This document shows positions 24,945 through 34,904 of a stretch of DNA of 64,000 bases, one piece after another. Position numbers and translations under genes: made by a program. The notes under the pieces were generated by a model, which did no database searches, had not been told where the DNA came from, and worked only from the letters and a program-made list of their open reading frames with translations. This DNA is from an uncultured Coriobacteriaceae bacterium. GTDB taxonomy: Bacteria > Actinomycetota > Coriobacteriia > Coriobacteriales > UMGS124. Each line of letters starts with the position of its first letter. Position 1 is the stretch's first letter. The stretch is taken from positions 6,748 to 70,747 of the forward strand of contig UQBS01000008.1 in NCBI GenBank assembly GCA_900539345.1. The letters are read 5' to 3'.

Positions 24945-26873
24945 CTACTGCTCGCCTCCCTTTCGGTATGCGCCTGGGGTCTTGTCGCGGTAGCGTTTGA
25001 AGGCGCGTGTCATGGTGAGGGTGCTGCCGTATCCCACGCTCGAGGCAATGTCGGGGATGGGGAGCTGGGTTGTGCGCAGGAGCTCCTCGGCCTTGTCGAG
25101 GCGCAGGCCGTGCAGGTAGCCCAAGAATCCGCCGTCGGGGCAGGCCTGGGAGAACGCGCGCGAGATGCCGGCGCGGCTCATACCGAACCGCTCGGCCACA
25201 AGCGCGGCCGTCAACGAGGGGTCGCGGTAGTTCGCCTGCACGTAGGCGAGCAGGTCGGCTGCGTTGGCGCCTCCCGTCGAGCTGTTTGCGCCGGCCTCCG
25301 TGTGACTGGCAGGCGCGGGTTCGTCCCCCAGCAGGGGCGTTGCGCTACTCGTCTGGCCGTCGTAACGTACGACCTTGTTGAATGCACGCTTACGTGTTCC
25401 CTCTTCAAGCGCGGCCATTGCCTCTCGGTAGCACAGGTTCAGCTTGGCGGCACCGGCGTGCACGTTGCCGGCGAACACTGAGACGAGAACGCCCTGCTCT
25501 TGGGCATAGGAGAGCAGTCCCGAGAGCAAGGGAGGCATCCCGCCGCCTTGGGCGTCAATCACCGCGAAGACGAAGCCGCTCTCCTTGCACAGCGCGCATG
25601 CTCGCCCTTTGCCTTCCAGGTAGTCGCGCACAAGGCTGCTGAGCTGGGATGTTTCGTGCGGCTGTTCATGTTGCTTGCCACCCTGCTCGTCGGTGCGCAC
25701 GATGGCCAGCGCCACCTCACGGCTCGGCTCGGCGAAAAAGAACTCCGCGCCCTCTTCGGTCAGGCTGGCCCTGCCGCGCAACAGGCGCATGAGGTGGAAC
25801 TCGCCCACAAGTTCATCTTGCTCGCTCAGACGGTTTTCCATTGCTTCCAGGGCAAATCCGATGAGCTTGAACTCATCTTGCACGTCGCGTCCGCCCGGCG
25901 CGAGCTTGGCGATGATGTCCTGAAGCGGCTCGTAGATGCGCTGGGTCAGATACAGGCCGGCCGCGCAGCCCAGTGCCACGAGCACCACGGTGGCTGCGAT
26001 GATGATGAGGGCGAACTGGTGGTACGCAGCCTGCGCCACATCGGGCACCATGAACACGAACGCCTGGCCTCCGTCGGTGGGCTTGTGGAAATACTCGCGG
26101 TAGGGCTTGCCGTTATGCGTGACGCCGACGATGTCGCGTTCCACAGGGGAGTTCATGATGACGTCTATGTCGATGGCGTCCTGGTAGGCATTCGCGCCCA
26201 AAGCGATCCGCGTCCCGTCCTCGTCGACGAAGTACATCTCGGCAATGTCGGCGATGGGCTCGAGGACGTCGATGTTGGGGACCTCGGGCATGTGATAGAA
26301 GGCAACGATGGTTGCGCTGCCGGAATAAGGCAAGACAGAAACGCTCCAGGCCGTTCCGTTTCCAGCGGATAGGCGCGTAACGGTGCGCCCGCTGCTTGCA
26401 AGGGAATCAATGTCTACCTCAGTGAGTCGCTTTTCACGGGCGCGGGCGTCTTCTGCGGCGCTGGCGCTGCCCAGGATGAAGTTGCCCCCATCCTCCGTGT
26501 TCCTGAGGACCACATAGACATTCTGCGCGTCGCCAACATGGTTATGCTCGAATGCGCCAAGCCTGCGAGCGACTTGTTCGCGCAAGGCGGTGTTGTCCGG
26601 GTCGGTCGTCAGGCGCGCGAGTGCGCCGTCAGCGTCCAACTGTGCAACCGCGTCAGACGGGCTGTTGTTCAGCGGCGAGCGCTCCTGCTGGTACAGGTCG
26701 AAGGCGGTGATTGCCGAGTCGAGGGCGCGGCTTTCCTGCTGGGTGGCGCGGCCGATGGTGAGCAGGTTGATGATGCAGCAGGCAGCCATGACAATCACGA
26801 CGGTGGCGCACAATGTGCCGGCCAAAAGGTAGAACCCGCGTCCCCGAAACGTGCGGTGCAACTTCCGACGCAT
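24945..26873 (-). CDS. Membrane-anchored AraC-family regulator
   Basis: 642 aa; ATG 26873 with GGGGAGG about 7 nt upstream. First transmembrane segment at 14-40, extracytoplasmic sensor domain of about 245 residues (Cache-like in size and topology), second transmembrane segment (FALIIIAATVVLVALGCAAGLYL, about 288-310), a linker and a cytoplasmic region resembling the degenerate GGDEF-like module of this regulator type (AGAAKLNLCYREAMAALEEG near 490). The AraC HTH pair is at the C-terminus (VAERFGMSRAGISRAF ... PIPDIASSVGYGSTLTMTRAFKRYRDKTPG, about 560-640). One-component transmembrane signalling. Divergent from the flavoprotein at 27077 (203 bp), its evident target. It is the only AraC/Cache regulator in a window otherwise dominated by LuxR membrane regulators. 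Confidence 0.9.
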   Translation of the reverse strand: MRRKLHRTFRGRGFYLLAGTLCATVVIVMAACCIINLLTIGRATQQESRALDSAITAFDLYQQERSPLNNSPSDAVAQLDADGALARLTTDPDNTALREQVARRLGAFEHNHVGDAQNVYVVLRNTEDGGNFILGSASAAEDARAREKRLTEVDIDSLASSGRTVTRLSAGNGTAWSVSVLPYSGSATIVAFYHMPEVPNIDVLEPIADIAEMYFVDEDGTRIALGANAYQDAIDIDVIMNSPVERDIVGVTHNGKPYREYFHKPTDGGQAFVFMVPDVAQAAYHQFALIIIAATVVLVALGCAAGLYLTQRIYEPLQDIIAKLAPGGRDVQDEFKLIGFALEAMENRLSEQDELVGEFHLMRLLRGRASLTEEGAEFFFAEPSREVALAIVRTDEQGGKQHEQPHETSQLSSLVRDYLEGKGRACALCKESGFVFAVIDAQGGGMPPLLSGLLSYAQEQGVLVSVFAGNVHAGAAKLNLCYREAMAALEEGTRKRAFNKVVRYDGQTSSATPLLGDEPAPASHTEAGANSSTGGANAADLLAYVQANYRDPSLTAALVAERFGMSRAGISRAFSQACPDGGFLGYLHGLRLDKAEELLRTTQLPIPDIASSVGYGSTLTMTRAFKRYRDKTPGAYRKGGEQ

Positions 26874-27076
26874 GCCTTGACCTCCCCAAATCGTGGTTTA
26901 GCGTCTGCGTTTTGACGTCCGTGCAAAAATCGACGCCATCAATTTGCCCATGATTGTACACCTGAAAAAACTGACGCTGGCGTGAAAAACCCGATGCTGG
27001 CTAGAGTGATAAATGGCCGCATGCAAGGAGCATGTGGCGCATCGTTCGCCTTGAACATTCGAACAAGGAGGCATGT

Positions 27077-28930
27077 ATGGAGAAGAGCATGAGCAGGCGC
27101 AACTTCGTTGCCGGCGCGGCCACGGTTGGCCTTGCTGGCGCTGTTGCCGGCACGCTCACGGGCGCCAACCGCGCCCAGGCCGAGGAGGCCCACGAGGCCG
27201 CCGTCACCTCGTACTATCAGTGCAAGGAAGACTGGCTGGGCCTGCCCCCCGAGACCGGCGAGCCTGCCGAGACCTATGATTGCGACGTCCTGGTCCTGGG
27301 TGGCGGCCATGCCGGCATCCACGCCGCGCTTGCCGCTGCCGAGGGTGGCGCCAAGGTCATCGTGGTCGAGAAGTGGGCCGAGGACATGCGCAAGGTCAAG
27401 GGCGAGGACATCGGCCACATCAACTCCCAGTGGCTCATTGACCAGGGCTATGGTCCTTACGACGTGGGCGAGGTTACCAACGAGTTCGTTCGCCGTGCCG
27501 GCGGCCGCTGCAACCCCGAGATCATCCGCAAGTTCGTGGCCAACTCCGGCGAGATGTTCGACCACCTGCAGAGCCTCGTGACCTGGCCTGATGAGCGCAT
27601 CCACATCATGCCCACCACCGAGCGCAACCCCGACGTGTCGCCCTACGACCCGAGCCAGGTCATCTGCCAGGTTTCCGGTGCCACCGCCGACGGTCCCGTC
27701 GAATATCCCATGATGTGCGGCGGCAACGGCTCCTACGCCGCAGTTGCCCAGTTCATGGGTGAGATCAGCCATGACAACTCCATCCCCGGCTGCGCCGCTA
27801 TGTCGCGTCTCGACGAGGTCATGCAGTTCGCCATCCTCAAGGGCCAGGAGCTCGGCGCCGAGTGGCACTACGGCGAGCGCGCCCTCAAGCTCACGACTGA
27901 CGAGAGTGGTGCCGTCACCGGCGCCATCTCCCAGAAGCTCGACGACGAGTCCTACGTGCAGTACAACGCCAAGACCGGCGTCATCCTCTGCCTGGGCGAC
28001 TACAGCGGCGACGCCAAGATGACCTGGAACCTCAACCCCGACATCTCCGAGTTCAACGCCCGCCAGGGCCTCACGCAGGACGACCTGTTCTCGCCCTTCG
28101 CAGACTGCACGGGCGACGGCCAGAAGATGGCCTGCTGGGTCGGCGCCGTCATGGAGCCCACGCCCCGCGCGTCCATGAACACTGGCGGTGGCGGCGGTGG
28201 CCCTTGGGGCACCTGCCCGTACCTGTTCCTCAACGCCAACGGCGAGCGCTTCTGCAACGAGGCCAACGCTGTGGGTGTTACCGAGGCCACGCTGCTCCAG
28301 CCCGCTGGCATCGTGACGACCGTGACCGACGCTAACTACTACGAGACCCTCAAGTACGCTGGCCTCGACCATGGCGCGCCCAACTACGGTCGCCCCGTGT
28401 ACTATGAGGAGCTCGTTGAGGACATGGAGGCCATCGAGCTCGAGAGCCCCGACGGCGGCCCCGTGCGCAAGTGCACTATCGCCGAGCGCGACCCCTCCAC
28501 GGTCTACGCCTCCGAGACCCTCGAGGGTGCCCTCAAGCTGGCCGGTTACGAGGGCGACGCCCTGCAGACCGCCCTTGACCAGGTCGCCAAGTACAATGAG
28601 CTGTGCGCCACGGGCAAGGACTCCCAGTACGGCAAGGACGGCAAGTACATGGTGCCGATTGACACGCCGCCGTTCTACACCTGCCCGGCCAACAACTCCA
28701 AGACCACCAGCGCCGGCCTCGTGACCCTCGCTGGCGTCGAGACCAACAACAACCTCCAGGTCATCGATGTGGCTGGCAACGTCATCCCCGGCCTGTACGC
28801 CGCCGGCAACTGCCTGGGCGAGCGCTACGGCAACTCCTACGCCACGCCCTTCGCCGGCAACTCCATCGGCATGGCCATGACCCACGGCCGTGTCGCCGGC
28901 AAGATCATCACCGGCCAGGAAGTGCTCTAA
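27077..28930 (+). CDS. Tat-exported FAD-dependent reductase
   Basis: 617 aa. Of several close ATGs, 27077 is chosen: AAGGAGG lies 5 nt upstream and the product starts MEKSMSRRNFVAGA with a Tat motif (SRRNFVA, residues 6-12). Rossmann motif GGGHAG at 75-80, followed by an unusual insertion in which VVEKWAEDMRKVKGEDIGHINSQW replaces the common EK...GG(T/S) turn. A glycine-rich loop NTGGGGGGPWGTC (near 369-381) and the NGERFCNE signature follow, then the C-terminal FAD segment GLYAAGNCLGERYGNSYATPFAGNS. No FMN domain. It forms a distinct subfamily from the others here. Divergent from the membrane AraC regulator. Substrate unknown. Confidence 0.9.
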   Translation: MEKSMSRRNFVAGAATVGLAGAVAGTLTGANRAQAEEAHEAAVTSYYQCKEDWLGLPPETGEPAETYDCDVLVLGGGHAGIHAALAAAEGGAKVIVVEKWAEDMRKVKGEDIGHINSQWLIDQGYGPYDVGEVTNEFVRRAGGRCNPEIIRKFVANSGEMFDHLQSLVTWPDERIHIMPTTERNPDVSPYDPSQVICQVSGATADGPVEYPMMCGGNGSYAAVAQFMGEISHDNSIPGCAAMSRLDEVMQFAILKGQELGAEWHYGERALKLTTDESGAVTGAISQKLDDESYVQYNAKTGVILCLGDYSGDAKMTWNLNPDISEFNARQGLTQDDLFSPFADCTGDGQKMACWVGAVMEPTPRASMNTGGGGGGPWGTCPYLFLNANGERFCNEANAVGVTEATLLQPAGIVTTVTDANYYETLKYAGLDHGAPNYGRPVYYEELVEDMEAIELESPDGGPVRKCTIAERDPSTVYASETLEGALKLAGYEGDALQTALDQVAKYNELCATGKDSQYGKDGKYMVPIDTPPFYTCPANNSKTTSAGLVTLAGVETNNNLQVIDVAGNVIPGLYAAGNCLGERYGNSYATPFAGNSIGMAMTHGRVAGKIITGQEVL

Positions 28931-28968
28931 GCTCTTCTGATTGCACGATAGTCATGCACTGAGCAACG

Positions 28969-29003
28969 AGGCGCCGCATCCCAGCTGGGGTGCGGCGCCT
29001 TTT
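28969..29003 (+). terminator. Terminator of the reductase gene at 27077-28930
   Basis: AGGCGCCGCATCCC (28969-28982) pairs with GGGGTGCGGCGCCT (28987-29000) over about 13 bp with a 4-nt loop, then TTTT. Confidence 0.88.
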
Positions 29004-29177
29004 GTCTGGGCAACAACGAGGCCAAAAGGGCGCTTGGGCCTTCTTAAAGCCCGGAATCGTGTACGGCTTTCTTATTAGCTCACATGCACATTACTCCGCC
29101 TGCGATTCTGCGTATCCCGTGTTCGCTATGGTATCCTAACGTTCTGTTATGGGGTGCAAGGAAGGGGACAACGAGGT

Positions 29178-30806
29178 ATGGGCAATCAAGGCGGCGACTG
29201 TATGCGCGGCCGGGCCGGCGTTTTTGGGCGCTTCTTCCTGCATGACTTCACGTTTGCCTTTATCGGCATCGGTATCCTGCGCTTCTGGTATCAATACAAC
29301 CTGTACAACCTGCATTCCACGACTGATTTTGGCATCGGCGTTGCGTGGTCCAATATTCTGCGCGGCGCCGTGGGTCTGTTCTTGGTCGCGTGTGCCTTGC
29401 GCGGCGAGCTGTCGCCGCGGGTGCGCAACGTCCTGGTCTGGGGATCGCTTGTTCTCATGACCGCGTCGGGGGCGTTCAACTTCCTGGAGCTCGTCACAAA
29501 GAGCACCTCGTTTGAGGTGGCGCGCTATATCACGTGCGGACTGGGCCTTGTGTGGGGCGGCGGCATGTGGATGGATTTCTTCGCGCGCCTCAAGCCCACG
29601 CGGGCATTTCTCTACCTTGTCACGGCCTTGGCGTTCTCTTGCCTGCTCTCGCTGGTTGCGGGCTATTTGCCGCCTATGGTGATGGGTCTCATCAACCTGT
29701 TCGTGCCCGCGTTTTCGGTTCTTGCGTTTTGGCGAGCGATGCATCAGCTCGACCTGCGCGACGCCGCCTGTCCGCCGGTGCCCCAGACCGACTTTCGTTA
29801 CAGCGAGCTGCATGCCTCCGACGTGCGCCAAATCGGCTTCTCGTTTGTCCTCTTTGCCTTCGTGCTGGGCATTACGCTGGGCTTCCCCGACGGGCACCCT
29901 CGCGAGCTCGACCAGCTTTCCCGCAGCATTCACCAGCTGACGCTTGTCGCGGTGCTTGTCGGCGTTCTGGCCTGGGTGTTTGTCCACGGCGGCACATTCA
30001 AGTTCACGAGCGTGTGGGGCCTGGAGAACGTCATCCTCATCACGGCTATCGTGCTTTTGGTGGAAGAGTCCGACGCCACGCGCACCCTGGCGACGGCCTT
30101 GTTCCTGAGCGCCGAAAGCTTCTTCTACTCGTTTGTCTTCTTTACCTGCTACGACATCGGACGCCGCACGCACAGGCCCGCCGTTTTCATCCTGGGCATC
30201 TTCTACAGCCTGGCGCTCGCGGCCATGGGGGCGGGGCGACTGTTCTCCACGCGCATCGACGCGCTGCCCGGCGGCATGGTGGCCATGCTCGTCATCATGA
30301 GCACGCTCGTGGTGGTGGAAATGGTCATGGCGCTGCGCCTGGGCATCTTCAAGGGCGACATCCCGCTGTTTGTTGAGGTGCGCGGGGATGATGCAGAAGA
30401 GGCCGACGAGGGCGCTGCGTGCGCGATGGGGGAGGCTGGCGTTGCGTCGTCGGCCATGCCTGCTGCGGGTGCGGCTGCTGCGTGCGACGGTTCTGCCATG
30501 CCTGCCATGGGTAGCGCCCCAACTATGTCAGCGGGCTATCCGTCTGCACCTGCCCCTGCAGTCCCCGAACCTGCCCCCGATGCACAGCGCCTTGCGCGTC
30601 TTGCTGCCGAAGCGGGCCTCACGCAGACTGAGGAACAGATTGCTCTGCTCGCCGTGCGCGGTCGCAGCCGTGCTGTTATCGCTCGCGAGCTGGGGTATTC
30701 GGCCAACACGGTGCGCAATTACACCCACACGCTGTACTCCAAGCTGGGCATCCACAGCAAGCAGGAGCTCATCGATCTGGTCGAGGGCAGCGACCAGGTT
30801 CAATAG
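29178..30806 (+). CDS. Membrane-bound LuxR-type regulator
   Basis: 542 aa from ATG 29178 (AAGGGG 10 nt upstream); a GTG at 29154 would add 8 residues and cannot be excluded. About twelve hydrophobic segments (residues 10-395), then an unusually long Ala/Met/Pro-rich low-complexity linker (about 405-465), then the GerE HTH (LTQTEEQIALLAVRGRSRAVIA ... NTVRNYTHTLYSKLGIHSKQELIDL). It sits between a terminator and a convergent reductase gene (30982-32940), so unlike most regulators here it is not divergent from a reductase. The convergent reductase or the preceding one could be its target. Confidence 0.88.
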   Translation: MGNQGGDCMRGRAGVFGRFFLHDFTFAFIGIGILRFWYQYNLYNLHSTTDFGIGVAWSNILRGAVGLFLVACALRGELSPRVRNVLVWGSLVLMTASGAFNFLELVTKSTSFEVARYITCGLGLVWGGGMWMDFFARLKPTRAFLYLVTALAFSCLLSLVAGYLPPMVMGLINLFVPAFSVLAFWRAMHQLDLRDAACPPVPQTDFRYSELHASDVRQIGFSFVLFAFVLGITLGFPDGHPRELDQLSRSIHQLTLVAVLVGVLAWVFVHGGTFKFTSVWGLENVILITAIVLLVEESDATRTLATALFLSAESFFYSFVFFTCYDIGRRTHRPAVFILGIFYSLALAAMGAGRLFSTRIDALPGGMVAMLVIMSTLVVVEMVMALRLGIFKGDIPLFVEVRGDDAEEADEGAACAMGEAGVASSAMPAAGAAAACDGSAMPAMGSAPTMSAGYPSAPAPAVPEPAPDAQRLARLAAEAGLTQTEEQIALLAVRGRSRAVIARELGYSANTVRNYTHTLYSKLGIHSKQELIDLVEGSDQVQ

Positions 30807-30893
30807 AGGAGGGCCCGGCAAAAACCGTCCGGCCAAAGAGAAGCCGTTGATTGTCGGCCACCCACAAGCACCCGCCAAATTCTTCGCTGCGAA

Positions 30894-30929
30894 AAGGGCC
30901 GCGCCCCGGTTTCCCAGAGCGCGGCCCTT
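30894..30929. terminator. Bidirectional terminator
   Basis: AAGGGCCGCGC (30894-30904) pairs perfectly with GCGCGGCCCTT (30919-30929), between the convergent LuxR (+) and reductase (-) genes. Confidence 0.8.
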
Positions 30930-30981
30930 CGTTATTTCCTATCAGCCTGCAATCCGCAGGTTCAGTACCTCATCCGCCAGC

Positions 30982-32940
30982 TTACTTCGCGGCGTGCTCT
31001 TCCTCGTACTTCTCGATGGCGGCCTGCTCGTCGGCGTTGGGGCTGGCTTCGGCAGCTGCCTGGGCGTCGGCGATGGAGACGGAGCCAACGGGGCTGCTGC
31101 CGTCCTCGGCGGGGGCGGGCTCGGCATAACCGGCGTTGATGGCTGCCTGCACGCCGGCGTTGCGGCCGAACGTCACGCAGTCGGCGATGGCGTTGCCGCC
31201 CAGGCGGTTCTCGCCGTGGGTGCCGCCCGTGACCTCGCCGGCAGCATACAGACCGGCAACGGGGTTGCCGTCGGCGTCAACGGCCTGCGAGGACAGGTTC
31301 ACGCGGATGCCGCCCATGGTGTGGTGCACGGTCGGGACCTTACGGCAGGCGTACCAGGGGCCCTCGGTCATCTGGGCGTCGGCAGTGTTGTTGGCGACAA
31401 AGCCCAGCTCGTCCTCGGCCTCGCCGGCGACGACGGCGTTGTAGGCGTCGATGGAGGCCTGTAGCTTTGCGGCGTCCATGCCGGTCGCAGCGGCGAGCTC
31501 CTCAACGGTGTCGGCGGCGGTCACGTGGCCCGTGGCGACCATGTTCTCGATCGTTGCGCCGTTGGCGTCGGGCGTGGTGGTGTCGGGGTAGCGCAGCTTG
31601 TTGACGACAACCCAGTAGGTGGAGTTGGTCTGAGCGAAGATGGCCTTGCACAGCGTGTCGCGTGCAGCGCCCTCGTTCACGAAGCGCTCACCGGCCTCGT
31701 TGACGAAGATGCGGTTGCGGCCCGAGGTGCGGATGTCTTCCATAAGGCCGGTACCAGGCGTGCCGCAGGGATGCAGCTGGATGTCGGCCAGGCCGACGAG
31801 CTCGGCGCCGACTGCCTCGGCGAGCTTGAGGCCCTCGCCCTGGGCGCAGGGGTTGACGTTGGTGCAGCCGATGGTGCTATCGAGCACGACGTCGGACCAA
31901 ACGCCCGTGTTGACCTCCTGGCGGTACTCGACGTTGGCGCCGAAGCCGCCCGTGGCGATGACGACGGACTTGGCGTTGACGCTGACCTCCTGGCCGTCGG
32001 GGCGAACGGCCTTCACGCCGGCAACGGCGCCGTCGACGGTAAGGAGCTCGGTGGCGTCGCAGCTGTGCAGGATGGTGACGCCGAGCTTGCCGCACTGCTC
32101 AACGAGCGTGCGGATGTAGGTGTTGCCGGAAGGCGTGTAGGGGTAGTGGCTGCGCTGGCCCAGTGAGCCGGTGGCCGAGCCGATGGTGTCCTTGAAGCGA
32201 ACGCCCAGCTTCTCGAGCCAGTGCACGGAGTCGAGCGCGTTGTGGACGAGGTAGCCGATGAGCTCGGGCGTGCCCGTCTTGTGGCCGCCCTCCCACGTGG
32301 CGGCGTAGTGCGTTGCCACGGAGTCCTCGATGCCCTGCTTCTCCTGGCGCTCGGGGTCAACGGCGTTGAGTGCGCCCTCGGAGACGTTGGTGGAGCCGCC
32401 GTTGATGTCGATCTTTTCGAGCACGATGACCTTGGCGCCCGTCTGAGCTGCGGCGACGGCAGCGACGAGGCCAGCGCCACCTGCGCCGATTACGGCGACA
32501 TCGGCGTCGTAGGAGTCCTCGACCACATCGGCGGGGCCGTCGACGGCCTTGAGCTGCCCAGCGCCGCCTGCCTGCTCGGCGCAGTCCTCGATGCCGCCGA
32601 GAAGCGCGTAGCTCGAGATGCTGGCGCCCGACACGGCGTCGACGTTAAGCGACTGGGACTTGACGACCTCATGGGCGAGCGTCTCAAGCGCGTACTTGCC
32701 TACGCCGATGGTCTCGTTGTTGCCCGAGGTGTCGATGTCGGACAGAGCATACTGGGTGAACGTGCACGTCACCGTGAAAGGTGCATTGTGGCCCATGACC
32801 TGCGCGGTATAGGTGCCCGGCGTGTAGCCGGCCCACTCGTCGGCCTGGGCGCGTCCGGCGCCTGCAAGACCGGCTGCGACACCAGCGACGCCCGCGACAA
32901 CGGCGCCCTTGGCAAACGACCTACGCGTGCATGCCTGCAT
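30982..32940 (-). CDS. Tat-exported fumarate/urocanate-reductase-type FMN-FAD flavoprotein
   Basis: 652 aa; ATG 32940 with AAGGGGG 7 nt upstream. Tat signal TRRSFAKGAV (5-14); N-terminal FMN_bind domain (about 36-120) with DAVSGASISS at 101-110 as the likely FMN attachment site; Rossmann motif GAGGAG at 152-157; capping domain. It retains the residues used by Shewanella flavocytochrome c3: H390 (LHP), E401 and R404 (MEDIR), the proton-donor Arg equivalent R427 (VNEGAARD), H539/H540 (HHTMGG) and R579 (HGENRLGGNA). The Thr next to E401 is Met. This is therefore the most convincing dicarboxylate/enoate (2-enoate to alkanoate) reductase in the window, with domain order as in UrdA. It ends in an Ala/Glu-rich tail (605-652). 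No haem domain, so electrons must come from a separate membrane donor. The 366-bp upstream gap holds the next gene's terminator and this gene's promoter. Confidence 0.9.
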   Translation of the reverse strand: MQACTRRSFAKGAVVAGVAGVAAGLAGAGRAQADEWAGYTPGTYTAQVMGHNAPFTVTCTFTQYALSDIDTSGNNETIGVGKYALETLAHEVVKSQSLNVDAVSGASISSYALLGGIEDCAEQAGGAGQLKAVDGPADVVEDSYDADVAVIGAGGAGLVAAVAAAQTGAKVIVLEKIDINGGSTNVSEGALNAVDPERQEKQGIEDSVATHYAATWEGGHKTGTPELIGYLVHNALDSVHWLEKLGVRFKDTIGSATGSLGQRSHYPYTPSGNTYIRTLVEQCGKLGVTILHSCDATELLTVDGAVAGVKAVRPDGQEVSVNAKSVVIATGGFGANVEYRQEVNTGVWSDVVLDSTIGCTNVNPCAQGEGLKLAEAVGAELVGLADIQLHPCGTPGTGLMEDIRTSGRNRIFVNEAGERFVNEGAARDTLCKAIFAQTNSTYWVVVNKLRYPDTTTPDANGATIENMVATGHVTAADTVEELAAATGMDAAKLQASIDAYNAVVAGEAEDELGFVANNTADAQMTEGPWYACRKVPTVHHTMGGIRVNLSSQAVDADGNPVAGLYAAGEVTGGTHGENRLGGNAIADCVTFGRNAGVQAAINAGYAEPAPAEDGSSPVGSVSIADAQAAAEASPNADEQAAIEKYEEEHAAK

Positions 32941-33246
32941 GATGAACCCCCTTGATTGATGGCCTGGCAAAAGGCGCCTTACTTGTCGCATATCCGTGCG
33001 ACACCCCTTGGCGCCTCGCCTCTGACGCCTTTCACCATAGCCGCGGCCACCCCGGCGAGGGAGTCGCAGAGGGTACCGAGAGGGTACTCAACTTGCGGCC
33101 AAAGAGCCTCGCCAAAAAAGGAAAACTGAGTACATTTTGTACTTTACGCAGGTAGATTGGGGTGTTTTTTGTGGCGTGAACGATTTTTGGTTTGGCGGCG
33201 CCAAGCCTGTCGCATCCGGAATGTCGCTGACCCTTCTCCGCGCATG

Positions 33247-33290
33247 AAAAAGCCCCGCATGCGAGCCAATAGCGGTTTCGCATGCGGGGC
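33247..33290 (-). terminator. Terminator of the reductase gene ending at 33306
   Basis: GCCCCGCATGCGA (33252-33264) pairs perfectly with TCGCATGCGGGGC (33278-33290); TTTTT on the minus strand at 33247-33251. 16 bp after the stop. The remaining bases to 32941 show no other structure I can name. Confidence 0.85.
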
Positions 33291-33305
33291 GTTGAGCTGC
33301 GTGTC

Positions 33306-34904
33306 TTACAGCGAGGCGACGTACTTGCCGGTGACGTAGCCCTGGGTGTGGCAGCGGCCCAGGGACAGGCCGGGCACGGTCATGGGGTAGTCGGGCGAGC
33401 CATAGAAGTTGCCGGCGATGTTGCCGATGGCGAACAGGCCGCCGATGACGGAGCCGTCCTCGCGGGTGACCTGCATGTTCTCGTCAACGTTCACGCCGAG
33501 CATGATGGCCGACAGGCCGATGTGACGACGCATGCCGTAGAAGGGCGGGTTCTGCACGGGTACCAGCCACTTGGCGGCCTTGCCGAAGTCCTCGTCGGCA
33601 CCCTGGGCGCACAGCTCGTTGTAGCGCTCGACCGTGGCAACCAGGTTCTCAGCGTTCACACCGAGCTTCTCGGCGAGCTCCTCGATGGTGTCGGCCTTGT
33701 AGGTGGCGATGAGGCCCTCGTACACGCCGACCTTTTCGCCCTCCTCCTCGGGCATGTAGGCCTTGATGGCCTCCTCGTCGTAGAGCTTGCCGGGCCACTC
33801 GGCGCAGGTGGTCATGTAGTCGGCGTCGAAGATCTGGTTGTAGTAGCCGCAGTCCTCGGGGCCGTTGAGGAAGTTCGCCATCGTGGCCATCTCGCAGCGC
33901 TTCTCGTTGCAGAAGCGGTTGCCGTCGTCCTTCACCGCGAGGAAGGGCATGTCGCACATGGCGCCGGGGCCGCCGTCGAAGTCATGCAGGACGCGCGTGG
34001 GGCAGACGTCCTCCATCTTGGCGCCCGCCCACACGGCCATCTTGTGGCCGTCGCCGGTGCGGCCGTGCTGCTTGCGGTAGATGTTGGCCATCTCGGGGGC
34101 GTAGTAGCTCATCATGTCGTCGTCGTTCATGAAGTCGCCCGTGGCGAGGATGACGCCCTTGGCGGCGTTGAACTGCACGTGCGTGCCGTCGGCCTTCTCG
34201 GCGATGACGCCGGTGACGTTGCCAGACTCGTCCTGAACAAGCTGGCAGGCGGGCGTCTCATAGAAGACCTCGAGGCCCTGGCCCTCGGCCCAGGAGCAGA
34301 TGTCCTGCATGCCGTTGCCCGTGTTGTAGGGCTTGGGGCCGAAGTCGAAGGCAAAGTAGCTCACGGCGTAGTCGTCGATGTTCTGGATGGCGCTCGTCCA
34401 CTTGGCGGTGGAGTCGACCATCTGGGCACCGGCCTGCTCGCCGAGGTCCCACAGCCACTTCAGGGCCTCGCCGGAGTTGTTGGCCCACAGCATGACCTGG
34501 TCATGGCGCGAGCGGTGCGAGCAGTCCTGGTTGATGAGGGATGCCACGGCGGCCACGCCGGCCGGGTCGGACTCGTCCTTGAGCACGGAGTCGCAGGTGT
34601 TGCCCTGGCTGGAGGCGGCGTCCTCCTTCTGGAGCAGGGCGACCTTGACGCCAGCCTGGAAGGCCGAGATGGCGGCGGGCACACCGGCGGCACCGGCGCC
34701 GACGACCACGACGTCGTAGTCGTAGGTCTCGGCGATGTCGGTGATGGGGTCGGGCTGGGCGAAGAAAGAAGGCGTGGGCGTGGTGTTGGCGACGCTGGGG
34801 CCCTCGGCTGCCAGTGCTGCTGCGGCGTTGCCGGCGACGGCTGCGACGGCGGCCAGGCTTGCGGCGCCCTTAACGGCGGTGCGACGGGTGATGGATGCTG
34901 CCAT
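33306..34904 (-). CDS. Tat-exported FAD-dependent reductase
   Basis: 532 aa; ATG 34904 with AGGAGG 7 nt upstream. A long in-frame basic extension to 35063 is rejected because it lacks such a site and precedes the Tat signal. Signal ITRRTAVKGAA (5-15), Rossmann motif GAGAAG at 69-74, NNSGEALKWLWDLG near 147, DDGNRFCNEKR signature, and C-terminal FAD segment GGLFAIGNIAGNFYGSPDYPMTVPGLSLGR. No FMN domain. It belongs to the same subfamily as the reductase at 36966-38657 (shared NSGEA and DFGKxA motifs). Divergent from the LuxR gene at 35177. Substrate unknown. Confidence 0.9.
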   Translation of the reverse strand: MAASITRRTAVKGAASLAAVAAVAGNAAAALAAEGPSVANTTPTPSFFAQPDPITDIAETYDYDVVVVGAGAAGVPAAISAFQAGVKVALLQKEDAASSQGNTCDSVLKDESDPAGVAAVASLINQDCSHRSRHDQVMLWANNSGEALKWLWDLGEQAGAQMVDSTAKWTSAIQNIDDYAVSYFAFDFGPKPYNTGNGMQDICSWAEGQGLEVFYETPACQLVQDESGNVTGVIAEKADGTHVQFNAAKGVILATGDFMNDDDMMSYYAPEMANIYRKQHGRTGDGHKMAVWAGAKMEDVCPTRVLHDFDGGPGAMCDMPFLAVKDDGNRFCNEKRCEMATMANFLNGPEDCGYYNQIFDADYMTTCAEWPGKLYDEEAIKAYMPEEEGEKVGVYEGLIATYKADTIEELAEKLGVNAENLVATVERYNELCAQGADEDFGKAAKWLVPVQNPPFYGMRRHIGLSAIMLGVNVDENMQVTREDGSVIGGLFAIGNIAGNFYGSPDYPMTVPGLSLGRCHTQGYVTGKYVASL

